Shown piece by piece: positions 18,662 to 26,545 of a stretch of DNA of 32,175 nucleotides. The notes below the pieces were generated by a model that was not told the DNA's origin, did not search any database, and saw nothing but the letters and a program-made list of their open reading frames with translations. How positions within the stretch are numbered: position 1 is the stretch's first letter; the number at the start of each line of letters is the position of its first letter. Made by a program: the position numbers and the translations under genes. Source of the stretch: Bacteroidales bacterium (lineage in GTDB: Bacteria > Bacteroidota > Bacteroidia > Bacteroidales > UBA1402); assembly GCA_017958305.1 (NCBI GenBank), contig JAGDCW010000167.1, positions 1 through 32,175 on the forward strand. Direction: 5' to 3'.

Positions 18662-18671
18662 ATTAATTTTG
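18658..18671. repeat. 14-bp palindrome over the rplM -33 box
   Basis: CAAAATTAATTTTG is a perfect palindrome whose left end is the -33 box of the rplM promoter. It could be an operator or just AT-rich upstream DNA. Confidence 0.4.
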
Positions 18672-18677
18672 AATGGA

Positions 18678-18734
18678 TTTTGCCTGACCCCTCCGGGACA
18701 AAGCTCGCTTTGGAACCGGAAGGGCCAGGCAAAA
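18678..18734. repeat. Long imperfect hairpin between the ROK gene and rplM
   Basis: The outer arms TTTTGCCTG (18678-18686) and CAGGCAAAA (18726-18734) pair perfectly, then CCC with GGG after one mismatch, then an inner CCGG/CCGG and AAAG/CTTT. The total span is 57 bp. There is no U run on the minus strand, so it is not a textbook terminator, though it lies where one is needed for the ROK transcript. Confidence 0.6.
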
Positions 18735-18741
18735 GACATTG

Positions 18742-18758
18742 GGCAAACGAAGTTTGCC
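18742..18758. repeat. Short perfect hairpin next to the long one
   Basis: GGCAAAC and GTTTGCC pair around a GAA loop, 7 bp from the longer hairpin. On the minus strand it is followed after a short gap by TCTTTT, so it may help end the ROK transcript. Confidence 0.5.
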
Positions 18759-18822
18759 GGATTTCCGAGGCGCATTCTACCTCCTGCGCTGCGGAGCGGC
18801 GCGAAAAGAAGGAGAACCGCAC

Positions 18823-19920
18823 CTATCCCAACCTACTCAACGCGAAAGTGTAGGCGCCAATGGCGGTGGCGCGGCTGGTGCCGAGTTTGGAGAAGACCAG
18901 CCCGAGGCGTTTCACGGGGTCGTAGTCGACCATCTTGTCGGTGCCGGGCACAGGGATGCGTTGCACGGTGTTGGCGCAAAAACCCTTGAACCCTTCTTCG
19001 TCATCGAGGTTGTAAACCTTCATTTCAAGACGGTCTTTCTCGCCGCCCAGAGTCTTGATGCGTCCGTTCAGTTCGCGCATCATGGCCGGAAGGAAGTATT
19101 TCCTGTTGCCGCAAAGTCCGCCGCCCAGCACGATGAGTCCGTCAAGCAGGGTGATGGCCTGGGCAATGCCGTCGGCTGCCACGGCGCCGAATTCCTCGAA
19201 CGACTTGAGGGCCGCTTCACGGTCGCCCGGCAGGTCGCCTTCGGCGATGTGGAATATGTCGAGGGGCGAAAGGTCGCGGCGGTCGTCGGTATGCTCGTGG
19301 TAAACCCGTTTGACGGCCCGTATGCTCACGCCTTCCTCCACGATGATCTCGTGCTGGTAGCGATGGCGGAGCAGCAGGATCTCGCCGGCCGAGCTGTTGT
19401 CGCCCACATAGAGCTGCCGGTCGTGGGTGATGCCGCAGCCGAATCCCGTGCCGAAGGTGAAGCCGATCAGGTTGCGGAACTGCTTGTGGCAGCCGGCCTG
19501 GGCAAGCCGCCGGTTGACCTCGGGCAGGGCGCCGGCCATGCACTCCCCGAAGGTGAACATGTCGGCATCGTTGTTGATGAAGACAGGCAGGTGAAACAGC
19601 TCTTCGAGATAGGCTTTCAGCGGTACGCCGCCGCGGAAGGCGGGCATATTGTTCAGGTCCATGATGATGCCGTTGACAAAATCGGCCGGACCGGGAAAGG
19701 CAAAGCTGATGGCCACCGGCTGGAGCCCCTTTTGTCCGAGCTCGTCCATGACGCTTTGGAAGCCACGGCGCATGGTGTCCAGGCAGAGCGGCAGGCTGTG
19801 CGCTTGCGAAGGCAGGGTCAGGGCTTTGACGATTTCCTGGCAGCCCTGGATGGCGGAAAAAACGAAATTGGTGCCGCCGGCATCGAGCGTGAGGACGATT
19901 CTCTGGTCGTTTTCGTACAT
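18823..19920 (-). CDS. ROK-family protein (probable sugar kinase)
   Basis: A 365-residue ROK protein. The ATP-phosphate motif LDAGGTN is at 12-18, the expected catalytic Asp118 lies in INNDADMFTFGE, and GTGFGCGI is at about 164. There is no N-terminal helix-turn-helix, so it is a kinase type rather than a repressor. The Cys-rich zinc motif found in many ROK glucokinases is missing, which makes the sugar (glucose, fructose, N-acetylglucosamine, mannose) uncertain. It starts 10 bp after the CotH-like gene and is likely co-transcribed with it. The protein has no signal peptide and should be cytoplasmic. Confidence 0.85.
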   Translation of the reverse strand: MYENDQRIVLTLDAGGTNFVFSAIQGCQEIVKALTLPSQAHSLPLCLDTMRRGFQSVMDELGQKGLQPVAISFAFPGPADFVNGIIMDLNNMPAFRGGVPLKAYLEELFHLPVFINNDADMFTFGECMAGALPEVNRRLAQAGCHKQFRNLIGFTFGTGFGCGITHDRQLYVGDNSSAGEILLLRHRYQHEIIVEEGVSIRAVKRVYHEHTDDRRDLSPLDIFHIAEGDLPGDREAALKSFEEFGAVAADGIAQAITLLDGLIVLGGGLCGNRKYFLPAMMRELNGRIKTLGGEKDRLEMKVYNLDDEEGFKGFCANTVQRIPVPGTDKMVDYDPVKRLGLVFSKLGTSRATAIGAYTFALSRLG

Positions 19921-19930
19921 GGGGGAAAGG

Positions 19931-22342
19931 CTATGGTTTGATGAATTTCAGACTGCCCGAGGCGAACTTCTCTTGCCCGTTTTCAGACAGGAAACGATAA
20001 TTGACGAGGTAGGCGCCCCGCGACAGATGGCCGGTCTCCAAGCGGGTCTTGTGCCCATGGCCGGCAGGAAGCAGGACGCTGTGGCGGAGCACAGGCCGGC
20101 CGCTCAGGTCGTAAACGGTGAGGTCGAGCCGTCCGCTGTGCGGCAGGTCGCAGGACACTTGCAAAAGGGCATCGTCACCGGCCAGCTCGAAATGGAAGTC
20201 TTCGTACAGAAGGCTGCGTGAAATGGCACTGGCAGGGGCGGGCGGCGCAGGAACGCGGAGGGTGGCCTGGCTCAAGGCACTCCAGGTGTCGTTGTAGAGC
20301 GCCCGGGCTGCCAGGTTCACGCAGCTGTCGCTGAGTGTCATGTCGGATTGCCAAAGCTGGGCCCGCATACGCAGGCTGCCCTGCCCTTCGCTGTCCCATT
20401 GGACAGGGTCGCTGCCGTCGGTCGTGTAGTAGATCTTGCCCTTTTCCGCGCTCATCGACAGGCGGTCGCCCAAGGCAAAAGTGTCGGTGGTCAGGACCTC
20501 CCCGTTCAGTCGGACAAGGGGGGCGCCGATACTGGGAAAGAGCCCCAGCTTGCGCATTTGGCCGACAAAAACGTCCCGACGGCCGGGAAGGATTTCTTCC
20601 AGCATTTTTTTCTGCAAGGGATCGTAGTGGGTGGCCTTGGTGTAGAGTTCGTAAGGACTGCTGCTCCATGGGTGCACGTCGCGCCGGTAGTCTCCCCAGC
20701 GGGCGGCTTCGCAGTCGAGCGCCTGGTAGATTTCTTGCGACAGGGTGGTCCAGATGGCCGCGGCCGACTCGGGTGTCAAAGCGCCGCCCTGGTAGCAATT
20801 GCGCTGGATGCGGTCGCCCACCAGCCGGACAAAGCCCGGATTCTTCATGAGATTGCCGAACAGCACGCTGGGGCAGAGTGTCTTTTTCTCTCCGATGCCG
20901 ACATCCTGGTTGAGGCTCTTGAGCACATGCTCCGAGTCCCAGCACAGCATCTTGAAGCCGCTGCCGGGATTGACCCGGTTGCGCACGGCCAGCCAGTTGT
21001 GCCGGTCCCAGTCGGTGTTGCCGCCGTAGATGTTGATGATCATGTAGTCGATGAAGTTCACCACATCGAGCAGGGCGTCGCCATTGGGCGTGCCGTCGGG
21101 ATTCAGTCCCTGGATGCGCTGGTAAACGCTCTCATCGGCGGCTTGGGCACTCAAGTTGAAAAGCTCTTGCCAGGCGTCGATCGAGCCGTCGCCGGCCAAT
21201 ACGGTCTGCGGATTGTCCTCCACCTTGATCACATCGTATTCCTCTTCCAGGCCCTTGAGGTATTCTTCGCACCATTTGGCGTCGATGCGTTCGGTGGGGT
21301 TGTACAGCCCCCAGTAGATGCCGTTCAGGAAGAGGTGGGCGAACATCTGGTGCGAGGCGGGGTGACCCATTTTCCGCTGGACCTCCTTGGCCCAGGCGTC
21401 GCGCGTGTAGGCCGCCTTGTTGCGCTCATCGACGTTGGCGTGCAACCAGGTGTTGCAGAATCCGGCCCGAAGAACGATATTGTCGAGCTTCTTGGCCTGG
21501 GTCTGGCCAAAGATGTTCACTTTCTTGAGTTTCTTCGAGCCGTATTGTTCTTTGAACACCAGCCTGAAGGAATGCTTGGGCGTCTTTTCGGCCAGCCGGC
21601 TGTGTCCGCCGTGCAGCCTCAGTCCGCAGTCGGCCTGCCACGAAAGGGTGCCCTGGGCATCGAACATTTCGGCCGAGGCGGCACGTATCCACTTGGTGCC
21701 GGGGTCGGCCACCTGGGTCTTGGTGTAGCCGGTCGGGGGATCCGTATATATATATATGCCTCCCTTTTGGGCATCGTCCACATCGCTGAAAAGGTTGTCT
21801 TTGTCGGTCACGATCGATACGACCGGCAACGACAGCAACCCTTCCCGCACTTTTTGGGCGTAACCGGGGTCGTCGCACAATTCGGGATCCATGTCGTAGT
21901 CGGCGGTGGCGTAGCCGCTACGCTGGGCATAGGGCCCCCAACGTTCGGGGTAGCCCTCGGGCCGTTGCTGGTGGACGATATCGTCGATGAACAGATAGGT
22001 GCGGGTGGTGATGCGGCTGTTTTCATGCTCTGTCCGCCCCGCCAGGAGGCAAGCTCTGACCACGGAGGTTCTGGAAATCAGAATGGGACCGGCATATCCC
22101 TTGCCGTGATCGGGCCCGGGATCGCTGCCGTCGGTGGTATAGACGATGGGAAACTGTTCGCAGCCCTCGGCGGCTTGGATGGTCAGATAGAATGCGTCAT
22201 CGTAGAAACCGTGTTCATGGCTGAAAATGGGGGCAGGCAGCCGCAGGGAGTCCAACCGGCAGTCGTAGGCCGTGGTTTCCTGGGCGGAAAGCATCCCCAA
22301 CCCAAGCAGGCTCAAGCAAAAACAGTGTAACAAGCGGTTCAT
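19931..22342 (-). CDS. CotH-kinase-type secreted protein with T9SS C-terminal signal
   Basis: An 803-residue secreted protein. A signal peptide (about 1-20) precedes a chitobiase-C-terminal-like repeat (YTTDGSDP near 70-77), then a CotH kinase-type domain (about 170-560) with GLYNPTERIDAKW and the Asp-containing GGNTDWDRHNW and LCWDSEH motifs. A second YYTTDGSDP repeat follows near 620. The last about 70 residues are a type A sorting domain (LTVYDLSGRPVL, then SRGAYLVNYRF), so it is a probable T9SS cargo for the PorU/PorV proteins of this window. CotH proteins phosphorylate serines in spore coats; the target here is unknown. A promoter lies at 22369-22400. A 13-nt TA run (21745-21757) falls inside the coding sequence. 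Confidence 0.86.
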   Translation of the reverse strand: MNRLLHCFCLSLLGLGMLSAQETTAYDCRLDSLRLPAPIFSHEHGFYDDAFYLTIQAAEGCEQFPIVYTTDGSDPGPDHGKGYAGPILISRTSVVRACLLAGRTEHENSRITTRTYLFIDDIVHQQRPEGYPERWGPYAQRSGYATADYDMDPELCDDPGYAQKVREGLLSLPVVSIVTDKDNLFSDVDDAQKGGIYIYTDPPTGYTKTQVADPGTKWIRAASAEMFDAQGTLSWQADCGLRLHGGHSRLAEKTPKHSFRLVFKEQYGSKKLKKVNIFGQTQAKKLDNIVLRAGFCNTWLHANVDERNKAAYTRDAWAKEVQRKMGHPASHQMFAHLFLNGIYWGLYNPTERIDAKWCEEYLKGLEEEYDVIKVEDNPQTVLAGDGSIDAWQELFNLSAQAADESVYQRIQGLNPDGTPNGDALLDVVNFIDYMIINIYGGNTDWDRHNWLAVRNRVNPGSGFKMLCWDSEHVLKSLNQDVGIGEKKTLCPSVLFGNLMKNPGFVRLVGDRIQRNCYQGGALTPESAAAIWTTLSQEIYQALDCEAARWGDYRRDVHPWSSSPYELYTKATHYDPLQKKMLEEILPGRRDVFVGQMRKLGLFPSIGAPLVRLNGEVLTTDTFALGDRLSMSAEKGKIYYTTDGSDPVQWDSEGQGSLRMRAQLWQSDMTLSDSCVNLAARALYNDTWSALSQATLRVPAPPAPASAISRSLLYEDFHFELAGDDALLQVSCDLPHSGRLDLTVYDLSGRPVLRHSVLLPAGHGHKTRLETGHLSRGAYLVNYRFLSENGQEKFASGSLKFIKP

Positions 22343-22368
22343 TTGTCTGCCCTTGGAAAATACAGCGA

Positions 22369-22400
22369 CAAATATAATCCTCTTCTTTCAGAGTGTCAAG
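22369..22400 (-). promoter_or_regulatory. Promoter of the CotH-ROK gene pair
   Basis: The minus strand shows TATATTTG at 22369-22376 (exact -7) and CTTG at 22397-22400 (near -33), with a 20-bp spacer, 26 bp upstream of the ATG and just past the dnaA stop. Confidence 0.55.
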
Positions 22401-22422
22401 AAATATTGGGGGATTTCCAGGC

Positions 22423-23811
22423 TCAATTGGCCAGCTGGGCTTCGATTTTCTGAATGTCCTGACGCAGGTTCTTGTCGGTTTCCATCCAGTCTTCCACGGC
22501 TTTGCAGGCATAGATGACCGTGGCATGGTTGCGCTTGCCCAGCACGTTGCCGATATGGGCCAGGGAGCAGTCGGTGTGCTTTTTGGCCAGATACATGGCA
22601 ATCTGACGGGCCTGGGCCACTTCCTGCTTCTTGCTGCGCGAATGGATCAGTTCCTTGTCTATGTGATAATAGTCGCAGACCTGTTGTTCGATGCTCTCGA
22701 CCGAGAGTTTCTCGTCTTCCTTGACGGCGATGGAGCTTTCAACCACCTGACGGCAGAGATCCATGTCGATGTTGCGTCCTTCGATGATGGAGTGGGCCAT
22801 CAGCGACGTGACGATGCCTTCCAGGTCGCGCACATTGTCCTTGGCATGACGGGCGATGTACTCGATGACTTCCTGGGGGATGCCCTCCACACCGTCGTGC
22901 TGGATCTTGTTCTTGAGGATATCGACCCGGAGCTGGTAGTCGGGCTGCTTCATCTCGGCGGTCAGCCCCCATTTGAAGCGGGTAAGCAGGCGCTCTTCCA
23001 CACCTTCCAGGTCCTTGGGCGCGCGGTCGCAGGTGAACACAATCTGCTTGCCGGTCTGTTGCAGCTGGTTGAAAATATGGAAGAACACATTCTGCGTACC
23101 AGTCCTGCCCGACAGCTCATGGATGTCGTCTATGAGCAAAACATCGAGGCTCTGGTAGAAATGGATGAAGTCGTTGATCTTGTTCTGCAGGTAAGCCTGT
23201 GAATACTGCACCTGGAACATGTGCGACGAGATGTACAGCACACGGGCCCGGGGATTGTTCTCCAGGGTGGCATTGCCGATGGCATGCAGCAGATGGGTTT
23301 TGCCCACGCCCGATTTGCCGTGGATGAACAAGGGGTTGAAAATGGTCTTGCCCGGGTTGGTGGAGATGGAGATGCCGGCGGTGCGGGCCAGCCGGTTGCT
23401 TTCTCCGGCCACGAAATTGCCGAAATGCAGCGAGGGGCTCAATTGGGGATCCAAACCCTGCAGGGCGGGACGGAAGAAGGGGAGTCCGGGTTCGCGGCCG
23501 GGGACATTGGGCTGGCTGCCGATGGCCTCGCGGTCGGAACTGACCGTGACGGAGGTGTCGTCGATGCTCACCTGGTACATCAGCTTGGTGGGGCTGCCGG
23601 TCACCCGGTTGAGCGTCTTGCCGATGAGATCGGAATAGTGGCTTTCCAACTGCTCCACATAGAAATGGGAGGGAACCCGTATCCACAGACAGTTGTTTTC
23701 GTATTTGAGAGGCTGGATGGGGTCAAACAGGTGGGCATACTGCTCCTCCTGCACATTATCGCGGATAATGGCGGCACATTTTTCCCACAAAGCATTGACT
23801 GTTAAACTCAT
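22423..23811 (-). CDS. dnaA: Chromosomal replication initiator DnaA
   Basis: A 462-residue AAA+ initiator that opens oriC and loads the helicase. Domain I is at about 1-80, then a linker; Walker A (GKSGVGKT) is at 165-172 and Walker B (DVLLIDD) at 223-229. The sensor region TCDRAPKDLEGVEERLLTRF follows. Domain IV ends with the DnaA-box-binding LGKRNHATVIYA (about 424-435). The length and order are normal. No dnaN or recF lies next to it; instead it stands between the amidase gene and the CotH gene, as is common in Bacteroidota, where dnaA is not in the classic cluster. Confidence 0.97.
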   Translation of the reverse strand: MSLTVNALWEKCAAIIRDNVQEEQYAHLFDPIQPLKYENNCLWIRVPSHFYVEQLESHYSDLIGKTLNRVTGSPTKLMYQVSIDDTSVTVSSDREAIGSQPNVPGREPGLPFFRPALQGLDPQLSPSLHFGNFVAGESNRLARTAGISISTNPGKTIFNPLFIHGKSGVGKTHLLHAIGNATLENNPRARVLYISSHMFQVQYSQAYLQNKINDFIHFYQSLDVLLIDDIHELSGRTGTQNVFFHIFNQLQQTGKQIVFTCDRAPKDLEGVEERLLTRFKWGLTAEMKQPDYQLRVDILKNKIQHDGVEGIPQEVIEYIARHAKDNVRDLEGIVTSLMAHSIIEGRNIDMDLCRQVVESSIAVKEDEKLSVESIEQQVCDYYHIDKELIHSRSKKQEVAQARQIAMYLAKKHTDCSLAHIGNVLGKRNHATVIYACKAVEDWMETDKNLRQDIQKIEAQLAN

Positions 23812-23960
23812 TTTCCTCTACAAAAAACTGGATGGATTTTGTCCTGCAAATTTTTGAAGAAAAAACGGTTTCTGCAAATGCGAAAACATACAGAAAAATG
23901 GCTTGAAAAGTTATGTTGTTTAAAGTCAATACTATATATGTAATCAACTAATATACAGTA

Positions 23961-23979
23961 TTTTGCAAGCTTTGCAAAA
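23961..23979. repeat. Inverted repeat upstream of dnaA
   Basis: TTTTGCAA and TTGCAAAA pair as an 8-bp perfect stem with a GCT loop. It follows no stop codon closely enough to be a clear terminator. Confidence 0.55.
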
Positions 23980-23998
23980 TGTCAACAACCTAAGATTT

Positions 23999-24058
23999 AA
24001 GCGTTTGTAATTTTGTCAGTTTCAAGCCGAATTTTTGTCATGTTTTTTGCAAACGCTT
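23999..24058. repeat. Inverted 9-bp repeat enclosing a direct repeat
   Basis: AAGCGTTTG (23999-24007) and CAAACGCTT (24050-24058) are perfect inverted copies 42 bp apart. They enclose two TTTTGTCA copies with a 22-bp period, a layout that suggests protein binding. Confidence 0.5.
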
Positions 24059-24150
24059 TATTCATGCAGAGTCGCCGTATGATGTTATTTTTGTGTTAAA
24101 TCTTTTGGCGTGGATTTTTATTCAGAGACTATGCACGTAACATACAGATT

Positions 24151-25263
24151 TCAATGTGCCGTTTCCTGCCGGGCCTGGGCAAGCGGGATGCGCTGTCCGT
24201 CCTTGACGGCCACGATGAAAGCGTCGGGAAAGAGCTTTTTCAGGCTGTTTTTCCTGTCAATGGCCTCCTTCTCGGTGAAATAAGCGCCGCAGCAATACTT
24301 GTACAGGTTCTTCTCACGATAGCAGACAACGTCCTGTTGCCCTTTGAACTGCCGGTCGCCAGCTTTGATTTCCGACTTGGCCGTCAGGATCTGTACCGAG
24401 AAGCGGACGCCCGTGGACTCTTCGGCCGGAGCGGCGGTTCGCGACTCGGGATCAGGCGTCTGGGGTTGGGCATTGATGTTCTTGACGGCGGCCCGCAGCT
24501 TGTCGTGGTCCTTCTTGTAGGAGCAGATGGCCTGGTAGATGCTTTCGGCCAGTTCGTTCTGCCCTTTCTCGCTGTTCATGTAGCGCTCCTCTTCCAGATT
24601 GGAGATGAAGCCCAGTTCGACCAGGACGGCAGGCATGCTGGTGCGGTGCAGGACCCAGTAGGGAGCCTGGCGCACACCGCGGTCCAGCCGTTTCCTGCTC
24701 ACCAGGTTGTTTTGGATGTATTTGGCCAGCTTGATGCTGTTTTCCATATTGACATTCTGCATGAGCTCGAAGATGATGTACGATTCGACCGACGAGGGGT
24801 CGAACCCGGCATACTTCTGCTCATAATTGTCCTCGAGCAGCATGACGCTGTTTTCCCGCTTGGCCACTTCCAGGTTGGATTTCTCCTTGTTCATACCCAT
24901 GGTGAAGGTGCCGGCGCCATAGACCTTCTTGTTTTCCACGCAGTCGGCATGGATCGAGATGAAGATGTCGGCATGGGCGTTGTTGGCGATTTTGGCCCGC
25001 TGCTCCAGTTCGATGAAAACGTCCTTGTCGCGGGTATAGACCAGTTTGATGTCTTTGGGATGGTTGTCTTGCAGGCGCTTGCCCACTTTTTTGGCGACGG
25101 CCAGCACGATGTTTTTCTCCCGCGAGGTCTTGCCGCTGGCTCCGGGGTCCTTGCCGCCATGGCCGGGGTCGAGGACAACAGTGAATACATTGTCGTCTGC
25201 CGGCAGCGGCCAGCAGAGCATCAGGGCGGTCAGGATGACGAGTATGCGACGAAGGAGGTTCAT
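24151..25263 (-). CDS. N-acetylmuramoyl-L-alanine amidase with SPOR-like C-terminus
   Basis: A 370-residue periplasmic zinc amidase (Amidase_3) that cuts the bond between MurNAc and the stem peptide. A signal peptide ends near residue 22. Zinc ligands His35 (DPGHGG), Glu49 and His105 (SIHAD) and the catalytic Glu216 (LVELGF) are present. Residues about 292-360 (VRFSVQILTA, then LYKYCCGAYF and FIVAV) resemble a SPOR domain, which binds glycan strands stripped of peptides at the septum. The gene follows the DUF1343 muramidase gene by 30 bp, so both peptidoglycan hydrolases are probably made together. It may act in daughter-cell separation like AmiC. Confidence 0.92.
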   Translation of the reverse strand: MNLLRRILVILTALMLCWPLPADDNVFTVVLDPGHGGKDPGASGKTSREKNIVLAVAKKVGKRLQDNHPKDIKLVYTRDKDVFIELEQRAKIANNAHADIFISIHADCVENKKVYGAGTFTMGMNKEKSNLEVAKRENSVMLLEDNYEQKYAGFDPSSVESYIIFELMQNVNMENSIKLAKYIQNNLVSRKRLDRGVRQAPYWVLHRTSMPAVLVELGFISNLEEERYMNSEKGQNELAESIYQAICSYKKDHDKLRAAVKNINAQPQTPDPESRTAAPAEESTGVRFSVQILTAKSEIKAGDRQFKGQQDVVCYREKNLYKYCCGAYFTEKEAIDRKNSLKKLFPDAFIVAVKDGQRIPLAQARQETAH

Positions 25264-25293
25264 GTTGTTTTGATTGTTGTTGGCGGAAAAGGT

Positions 25294-26481
25294 TTATGGA
25301 TAAAGCAGGTAGCCGGTTCGCATGAGGCGGTAGGCCTCCAGGTCCTGTTGCCAGGTCTGGCGGATGGCTTCTTCACTGAGGCCCTCGACAATCTGTTGCC
25401 GGAGCTTGGGCGTGCCGGCCAGCAGGTCGAAAAACCGGGCGTTCCTGAAAAATTGTTCTTTGTCGCTGCTGCGGCGGTACATTTCGGTGATCCAGCGCAG
25501 TGAAAAACCGGCCGTGGTGCTGTCTTGCCTCAGGTCGATGCCGTGGCACACCCGGTCCTGATACATGGGACGGGTGTCGAAACCGGGCAGTGAGCGGGGG
25601 GTGAACTGATAATCGCCCAGATTGTCCTGGGGCGCCCCGATCACTTCGAAGGGGGTGGTGGTGCCTCGCCCGACACTGATGTCGGTGCCTTCGAACAGAC
25701 AGAGCGAAGGATAGAGCCGGATGGCCCGGTCGCCAGGCAGGTTGGGCGATGGCTTGACGGGCAGGGAATAGGGCTGGCCGTGCCGCCAACCCTTGATCCT
25801 GATCACTTCCAATGCGCATTGACGCCCTTCGGCCAGCCAGCCTTGGCCGTTGATCATGCCGGCCAGTTCGCCCAGGGTGCAGCCGTGCAGCAGGGGGATG
25901 GGATGCATGCCCACAAAAGAGCGGCAGGAAGGCTCCAGCAGCGGGCCGTCCACATAGTCGTTGGGGTTGGGACGGTCCAGCACGACTAGGGTTTTCCCCA
26001 TCTCGGCGCAGGCTTCCATGACATAGTGCAGGGTGCTCAGGTAGGTATAGAAGCGGCAACCGACATCCTGGATGTCGAAAACGACGATGTCGATGTCTTG
26101 CAACTGCGCTGCGGTGGGTTTCTTGTTGTTGCCGTAGAGGGAATGGACCCTCAGCCCGGTCAGGGGGTCGCGGCCGTCCTGGATGGCCGCACCGGCATCG
26201 GCCGTGCCCCGGAAACCGTGTTCGGGCGCGAAAATGCATTGCGGGCGCAAGCCGGCCCGCTGCAGGGTGTCGGGCAGGAGACAGCCGTCGATTTGGGCCG
26301 TCTGGTTGACAACCAGGGCAAAGCGCTTGCCTTCCAGCAGGGGGAAATAGTTGTCGGTTTGCTGCGCTCCGCAGAGCAGGGGCTCCGTGGCGGCCTGGAC
26401 GCTTTGATGTGCGGCACTGCGGCAGGAGCAGGCCAGCAGGCAGACCAGGACCGGGACGAACATCAATCTTTTTGAGCGCAT
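25294..26481 (-). CDS. namZ: DUF1343 lipoprotein, probable exo-beta-N-acetylmuramidase (NamZ/GH171)
   Basis: A 395-residue protein when started at MRSKRLMFVPV (26481). This start gives a clean lipoprotein signal with LLAC at 15-18 (lipid on Cys18); the upstream ATG at 26517 would add 12 residues before it. DUF1343 hallmarks are APEHGFRG at 85-92, FDIQDVGCRFYTY at 135-147 and DRPNP at 169-173. DUF1343 members include NamZ (GH171), which releases N-acetylmuramic acid from the non-reducing end of peptidoglycan fragments; the gene symbol is by family, not proof. It leads the pair with the amidase, fitting a peptidoglycan turnover role. Confidence 0.85.
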   Translation of the reverse strand: MRSKRLMFVPVLVCLLACSCRSAAHQSVQAATEPLLCGAQQTDNYFPLLEGKRFALVVNQTAQIDGCLLPDTLQRAGLRPQCIFAPEHGFRGTADAGAAIQDGRDPLTGLRVHSLYGNNKKPTAAQLQDIDIVVFDIQDVGCRFYTYLSTLHYVMEACAEMGKTLVVLDRPNPNDYVDGPLLEPSCRSFVGMHPIPLLHGCTLGELAGMINGQGWLAEGRQCALEVIRIKGWRHGQPYSLPVKPSPNLPGDRAIRLYPSLCLFEGTDISVGRGTTTPFEVIGAPQDNLGDYQFTPRSLPGFDTRPMYQDRVCHGIDLRQDSTTAGFSLRWITEMYRRSSDKEQFFRNARFFDLLAGTPKLRQQIVEGLSEEAIRQTWQQDLEAYRLMRTGYLLYP

Positions 26482-26514
26482 AGCGTTAAACAGAAGGCCT
26501 GAAAATTGGCAGGA

Positions 26515-26545
26515 CAAAAATAATTATTTTCCTTTGCATGACAAT
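26515..26545 (-). promoter_or_regulatory. Promoter of the namZ-amidase pair
   Basis: The minus strand has TATTTTTG at 26515-26522 (exact -7) and ATTG at 26542-26545 (near -33) with a 19-bp spacer. The -33 lies at the start of the divergent HD gene, so the two promoters overlap. Confidence 0.55.

Larger units (their letters stand above)
23812..24150. other. AT-rich 339-bp gap upstream of dnaA with repeats
   Basis: No gene is seen. The stretch is clearly richer in A and T than its flanks. It holds an 8-bp hairpin (23961-23979), an inverted pair AAGCGTTTG/CAAACGCTT (23999-24007 and 24050-24058) and, between these arms, a direct repeat TTTTGTCA (24011-24018 and 24033-24040, 22-bp period). No exact DnaA box (TTATCCACA) and no exact TAnnTTTG promoter was found. 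It should include the dnaA promoter and might hold replication-control sites. Confidence 0.6.

Noticed and set aside
18584-18822. Short open frames on the minus strand in the ROK-rplM gap
   Set aside because: They run through the hairpins and the rplM promoter, have no recognisable motif and mutually overlap in different frames.
23680-23700. A near DnaA box (GTATCCACA) in the dnaA coding region
   Set aside because: It has one mismatch to the consensus, stands alone and lies in coding sequence; one such match is expected by chance.
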